NCBI GenBank assembly: GCA_945901145.1
Contig: CAMDJY010000044.1
Location: 1 to 9,463 of the forward strand
From: Legionella genomosp. 1
Lineage (GTDB): Bacteria; Pseudomonadota; Gammaproteobacteria; Legionellales; Legionellaceae
Length of the DNA: 9,463 bases
Direction: 5' to 3'
The notes beneath the pieces are model-generated. The model did not search any database, was not told the origin of the DNA, and saw only the letters and a program-made list of their open reading frames with translations. Position numbers and translations under genes: made by a program. Shown one piece after another: positions 7,063-9,463 of this stretch (within the stretch, counting starts at the first letter, position 1; each line of letters opens with the position of its first letter).

Positions 7063-7833
7063 TTAATAGCGATTTAGATTGATTGCAATGCGTACGCCAT
7101 GTAACACGAGATCTGATAACAAATAATCAAAAAGCTTTTCTTTTTCGAAAAATTGCGCAAAACCACCGGTCGCTAAAATTAAAACCTCTTGTTTTGAAAA
7201 AATCTCTTGTTTAATCCGTTTAACAATTTCGCGCGCCGAGCCTAACGCACCAAAATATATCCCTGATTGAATGCTCTCAACCGTTGAATGCCCAATCACT
7301 TCGTCAACACGCACTAAATCAACCGGTGGCAGTTTCGCCGTATTGTTAGAAAGTGCATCCATAGACAAGCGTAAACCTGGTAAAATGACACCGCCTAAAT
7401 AGGTTTTATGCTCGTTGATCACGCAAAAAGTTGTTGCTGTTCCAAAATCCATAATAATCAAAGGCTTATTAGGGAATTGGTGCGTGGCAGCAATTGCATT
7501 GGCAATACGATCAGCACCGACATCATTCGGATTTCGATATTTAATATTAAGGCCAGTCTTAACCCCCGCTTGTAAAAAAAATGGATCAACCGAAAAATAT
7601 TTAATACAAGCGGAACGTAACGAATAATCTAATTGGGGAACAACCGAACAAATCCCGATTTTTTTAATATTTTCAGGCGCGCATTGGTTTTCCCGTAATA
7701 CATTTTTAAAAAAAATGCCAAACTCATCCGAAGTTCTGACGGCTGAGGTATGTCGAAAACGCAGTACAATTTCATCTTCAGTAAAAACCCCACCATAAAT
7801 ATGCGAGTTTCCAACATCTAAACACAACATCAT
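7063..7833 (-). CDS. coaX: Type III pantothenate kinase CoaX
   Basis: Catalyses ATP-dependent phosphorylation of pantothenate, the first step of coenzyme A synthesis, in the cytoplasm. Type III enzymes need a monovalent cation and are not inhibited by CoA. The protein has 256 residues, the usual length. The ASKHA-fold motifs are visible: the phosphate-1 loop with Asp6 in LDVGNSH, the substrate motif NPNDVGADRIANAIAA (Asp108 in GADR) and the second phosphate loop MDFGTATTF (Asp129). GGVILPGLRLSMDAL and the late ATGGFA are typical too. The first ATG overlaps the TGA of the upstream PAP2-like gene (ATGA). A second ATG follows immediately, so the start could be one codon later. An AGAGGG in the end of the upstream gene (around 7844-7849 on the complementary strand) is a plausible Shine-Dalgarno. 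Confidence 0.95.
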   Translation of the reverse strand: MMLCLDVGNSHIYGGVFTEDEIVLRFRHTSAVRTSDEFGIFFKNVLRENQCAPENIKKIGICSVVPQLDYSLRSACIKYFSVDPFFLQAGVKTGLNIKYRNPNDVGADRIANAIAATHQFPNKPLIIMDFGTATTFCVINEHKTYLGGVILPGLRLSMDALSNNTAKLPPVDLVRVDEVIGHSTVESIQSGIYFGALGSAREIVKRIKQEIFSKQEVLILATGGFAQFFEKEKLFDYLLSDLVLHGVRIAINLNRY

Positions 7834-8435
7834 TTTTTTTCGGCCCTCTTCATGGTAGTGATGATAACAAATAAATCATAAGCAATTTGCGCGTGCATAG
7901 GAATTTCGGTATAAACAAAAGCGTTATACAGCATACAAAATGAGGCAAATAAAAGCCAAAACCAGATTGCTTGCGAAACATAAAATAAATAAATCAACAG
8001 TAGACCAAAAATAATTCCTGCAGTCACATCTAGAAAATTATGGTAATCATAATGAATTAGGCCACAGCCAATGCCAAATAATAAAACAAAAATTATCACG
8101 CGCAACCACGGCCATGAAAAATTAAATGCAAGCCAGCCATAAAATACCGTTGCAAATTGCATATGACCGCTGGGAAAAGCGTAACCAATTTTATTTAATA
8201 TCGGTGATAGAGGCACTTTAAACGTGCCTTTCAAAGCAACATTCACCACAATGTCAATTAAGACAAGACACGCCGTTTGAAAAAAAACCTGGGGTCTAAA
8301 CACTAAACCAAGCAATATAATAGGAATCACACATTCAAAATGACTAAAAAACAGGAAAAAATTAGCCAAACCATGTGGCAAATGATGAATAAAATCTAAC
8401 ATACTAAGCTCGTTCACTTCCAAGGTAAATAGCAT
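7830..8435 (-). CDS. Divergent PAP2-family membrane protein
   Basis: Polytopic membrane protein of about 201 residues related to PAP2 (phosphatidic acid phosphatase type 2) lipid phosphatases, which hydrolyse lipid or polyprenyl phosphates at the membrane. Motif 2 is intact (FPSGHM, catalytic-type His91). The HxxxD of motif 3 is present (YHNFLDV, His132 and Asp136). The arginines of motif 1 (K-x6-RP; here Lys69 with Leu at the Arg place, in LKGTFKVPLSP) and motif 3 (SR; here Gly-Leu) are absent. At least five hydrophobic helices surround these motifs. Start: the ATG at 8435 has a weak GGA 8 nt upstream. ATGs at 8474 and 8402 are also in frame. The 8474 choice adds an unconvincing N terminus and would cover the promoter predicted for the divergent gene. 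The gene ends in coaX (ATGA overlap). The family call is good, but activity and substrate are unknown. Confidence 0.8.
   Translation of the reverse strand: MLFTLEVNELSMLDFIHHLPHGLANFFLFFSHFECVIPIILLGLVFRPQVFFQTACLVLIDIVVNVALKGTFKVPLSPILNKIGYAFPSGHMQFATVFYGWLAFNFSWPWLRVIIFVLLFGIGCGLIHYDYHNFLDVTAGIIFGLLLIYLFYVSQAIWFWLLFASFCMLYNAFVYTEIPMHAQIAYDLFVIITTMKRAEKK
7833..7840 (-). other. A8 run with A AAA AAA slippery heptamer at the PAP2/coaX junction
   Basis: Read on the minus strand, the PAP2-like gene ends GCC GAA AAA AAA TGA. The last A of GAA plus the two AAA codons form the heptamer A AAA AAA, followed at once by the stop. A -1 slip places the next codon on ATG, in the coaX frame. A purine-rich AGAGGG lies just upstream. 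The sequence is certain. Frameshifting is a hypothesis, and stop-start re-initiation is the simpler reading. Confidence 0.4.
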
Positions 8436-8455
8436 ATCAGATGTCCACAAGACAG

Positions 8456-8484
8456 TTAACCTTATTGATCGCATCTGTTATGAT
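8456..8484 (+). promoter_or_regulatory. Possible promoter for the GT-C glycosyltransferase gene
   Basis: TTAACC at 8456-8461 (4 of 6 to the -35 consensus), 17 nt, then TATGAT at 8479-8484 (5 of 6) preceded by an extended -10 TGt at 8476-8478. The expected start of transcription is near 8491, giving a leader of about 25 nt with an AAGGG Shine-Dalgarno (8502-8506), 9 nt before the ATG at 8516. The element lies between the two divergent genes if the PAP2-like gene starts at 8435. Confidence 0.4.
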
Positions 8485-8515
8485 TATTTGGATTTTTTTA
8501 TAAGGGTTAATTCGC

Positions 8516-9463
8516 ATGACGCAACTGACTAAGTCTAAGAGTTCAGGAAAACCACTTTTTTTTTACTTCTCTCTGCTTTTTATTTTAATTTTCACAGCGT
8601 ATAGCAATCATTTTCATAATGATTTTCATTTTGATGATTCGCATGTGATTCAATCGAATGTATTTATTACCAGTTTAAAAAATATCCCTCTGTTTTTTAA
8701 AAATGCCGCGACCATTAGCTCGCTACCTACGAATCAGCAATACCGGCCCATGGTTGCCACAACACTCGCCATTGATTATTGGCTCGCGAATGGATTAAAC
8801 CCGTTTTGGTTTCATGTCACAACCTTTTGTTGGTATTTATTTCAATGTTTTTTAATGTATTATTTATTTTTGAAAATTGCGAATATTGCATTTCAACATC
8901 GGTTTAATAGTTATTTTTCTCTAATTGCTGTCGCCATTTATGGCGTACATACTGCCAATGCAGAAACGATCAATTATATCTGTGCACGTTCAGATGCTTT
9001 GTCCACTTGCTGGTTTGTTCTCGCTTTAATTGTTTATATTTATTTCCAGCACTATCGTCGATGGGGCTTACATTTGTTGCCGCTCATCATTGCAGCTCTA
9101 TTTAAACAAACAGCCGTGGTGTTTCCAGCTATAATATTTGTGTACGTGCTTTATTTTGAACAACAAGCAGGTATTGTCGATTTGTTTCAACGAAAAACAG
9201 CAGCACATCTCTGGCGTAATCTATTAAAAACTACAGGTTCATCCTGGATAACGGCACTTCTTTTATGTATTTTCTTGAAAAAGATGGATCCGAGTAGTTA
9301 TATACCTGGAGGTTCTTCTGTTTATCATTACCTAATTACCCAGCCTTTTGTAGCGCTACATTATTTTTTAACCTTTTTTTTACCGCTGCAATTAAGTGCT
9401 GATACCGATTGGGGAGTGCTTAATAGCATCCATGATGATCGATTTTTTATCGGTATATTTTTT
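8516..9463 (+). CDS. TMTC-like GT-C membrane glycosyltransferase (3' end missing)
   Basis: N-terminal 316 residues of a polytopic membrane protein still open at the window end. It resembles bacterial relatives of the eukaryotic TMTC O-mannosyltransferases, often annotated as family-39-like glycosyltransferases or TPR proteins. Such enzymes transfer a sugar from a polyprenyl-phosphate donor on the outer face of the membrane. A short basic head precedes TM1 (about 13-31). The first outer loop has the acidic pair Asp40-Asp41 in FHFDDSH, the usual GT-C catalytic position. YRP (76-78), DYWLANGLNPFWFH and GVHTANAETINYICARSDAL (His145, Glu150, Arg158, Asp160) follow the TMTC pattern, as does ALFKQTAVVFP (Lys197). 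Several more helices follow. The AAGGG Shine-Dalgarno supports the ATG at 8516. Full-length relatives usually continue with more helices and often C-terminal TPR repeats, which are not visible here. The acceptor is unknown. Confidence 0.82.
   Translation, partial: MTQLTKSKSSGKPLFFYFSLLFILIFTAYSNHFHNDFHFDDSHVIQSNVFITSLKNIPLFFKNAATISSLPTNQQYRPMVATTLAIDYWLANGLNPFWFHVTTFCWYLFQCFLMYYLFLKIANIAFQHRFNSYFSLIAVAIYGVHTANAETINYICARSDALSTCWFVLALIVYIYFQHYRRWGLHLLPLIIAALFKQTAVVFPAIIFVYVLYFEQQAGIVDLFQRKTAAHLWRNLLKTTGSSWITALLLCIFLKKMDPSSYIPGGSSVYHYLITQPFVALHYFLTFFLPLQLSADTDWGVLNSIHDDRFFIGIFF

Noticed and set aside
1..9463. CRISPR arrays, tRNA genes, insertion sequences, toxin-antitoxin or phage-defence systems
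   Set aside because: No direct repeats with spacers, tRNA-like cloverleaf ends, transposase motifs or known defence domains were seen by reading either strand.

Overview
The window is AT-rich, gene-dense chromosomal DNA from a gammaproteobacterium. I infer a member of the Legionellales (the Legionella/Coxiella side). The reasons are the style of the PotD protein, an EnhA-like L,D-transpeptidase, a type III pantothenate kinase (CoaX), and the combination of miaB, rluD, pgeF and degQ. No ribosomal RNA or other strong taxonomic marker is present, so this is a family-level guess. I see no tRNA, rRNA, CRISPR array, insertion sequence or phage gene. Most of the window is ordinary housekeeping DNA.

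Left part, plus strand (1-1676): the 3' end of potC (inner-membrane permease), then potD (periplasmic polyamine-binding protein), joined by an ATGA overlap. They are the tail of a polyamine ABC transporter operon; potA and potB would be expected just upstream of the window.

Central block, plus strand (1729-6318): miaB, rluD, pgeF, degQ and a 58-residue rubredoxin. Gaps are at most 11 nt, and two junctions overlap by 8 and 35 nt. A good sigma70-like promoter (TAGACA, 17 nt, extended -10 TGaTATTAT) sits at the potD/miaB boundary, with its -35 on the potD stop codon. The block joins tRNA A37 methylthiolation, 23S rRNA pseudouridylation, peptidoglycan-precursor editing, periplasmic proteolysis and an electron carrier.

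Convergent gap (6319-6467): no clear terminator. On the minus strand it holds a hydrophobic short reading frame with a basic tail, broken by one TGA.

Right part, minus strand (8435-6468): a degenerate PAP2-family membrane protein, coaX overlapping its stop codon within ATGA, and, after 100 nt, a secreted cysteine-rich YkuD L,D-transpeptidase. An A8 run at the PAP2/coaX junction forms a perfect A AAA AAA slippery heptamer whose -1 frame is coaX.

Right edge, plus strand (8516-9463, incomplete): the N-terminal half of a polytopic GT-C-fold glycosyltransferase related to the eukaryotic TMTC O-mannosyltransferases. It is divergent from the PAP2 gene. A polyprenyl-phosphate-dependent glycosyltransferase facing a PAP2-type protein that lacks its canonical arginines is the least ordinary part of the window.
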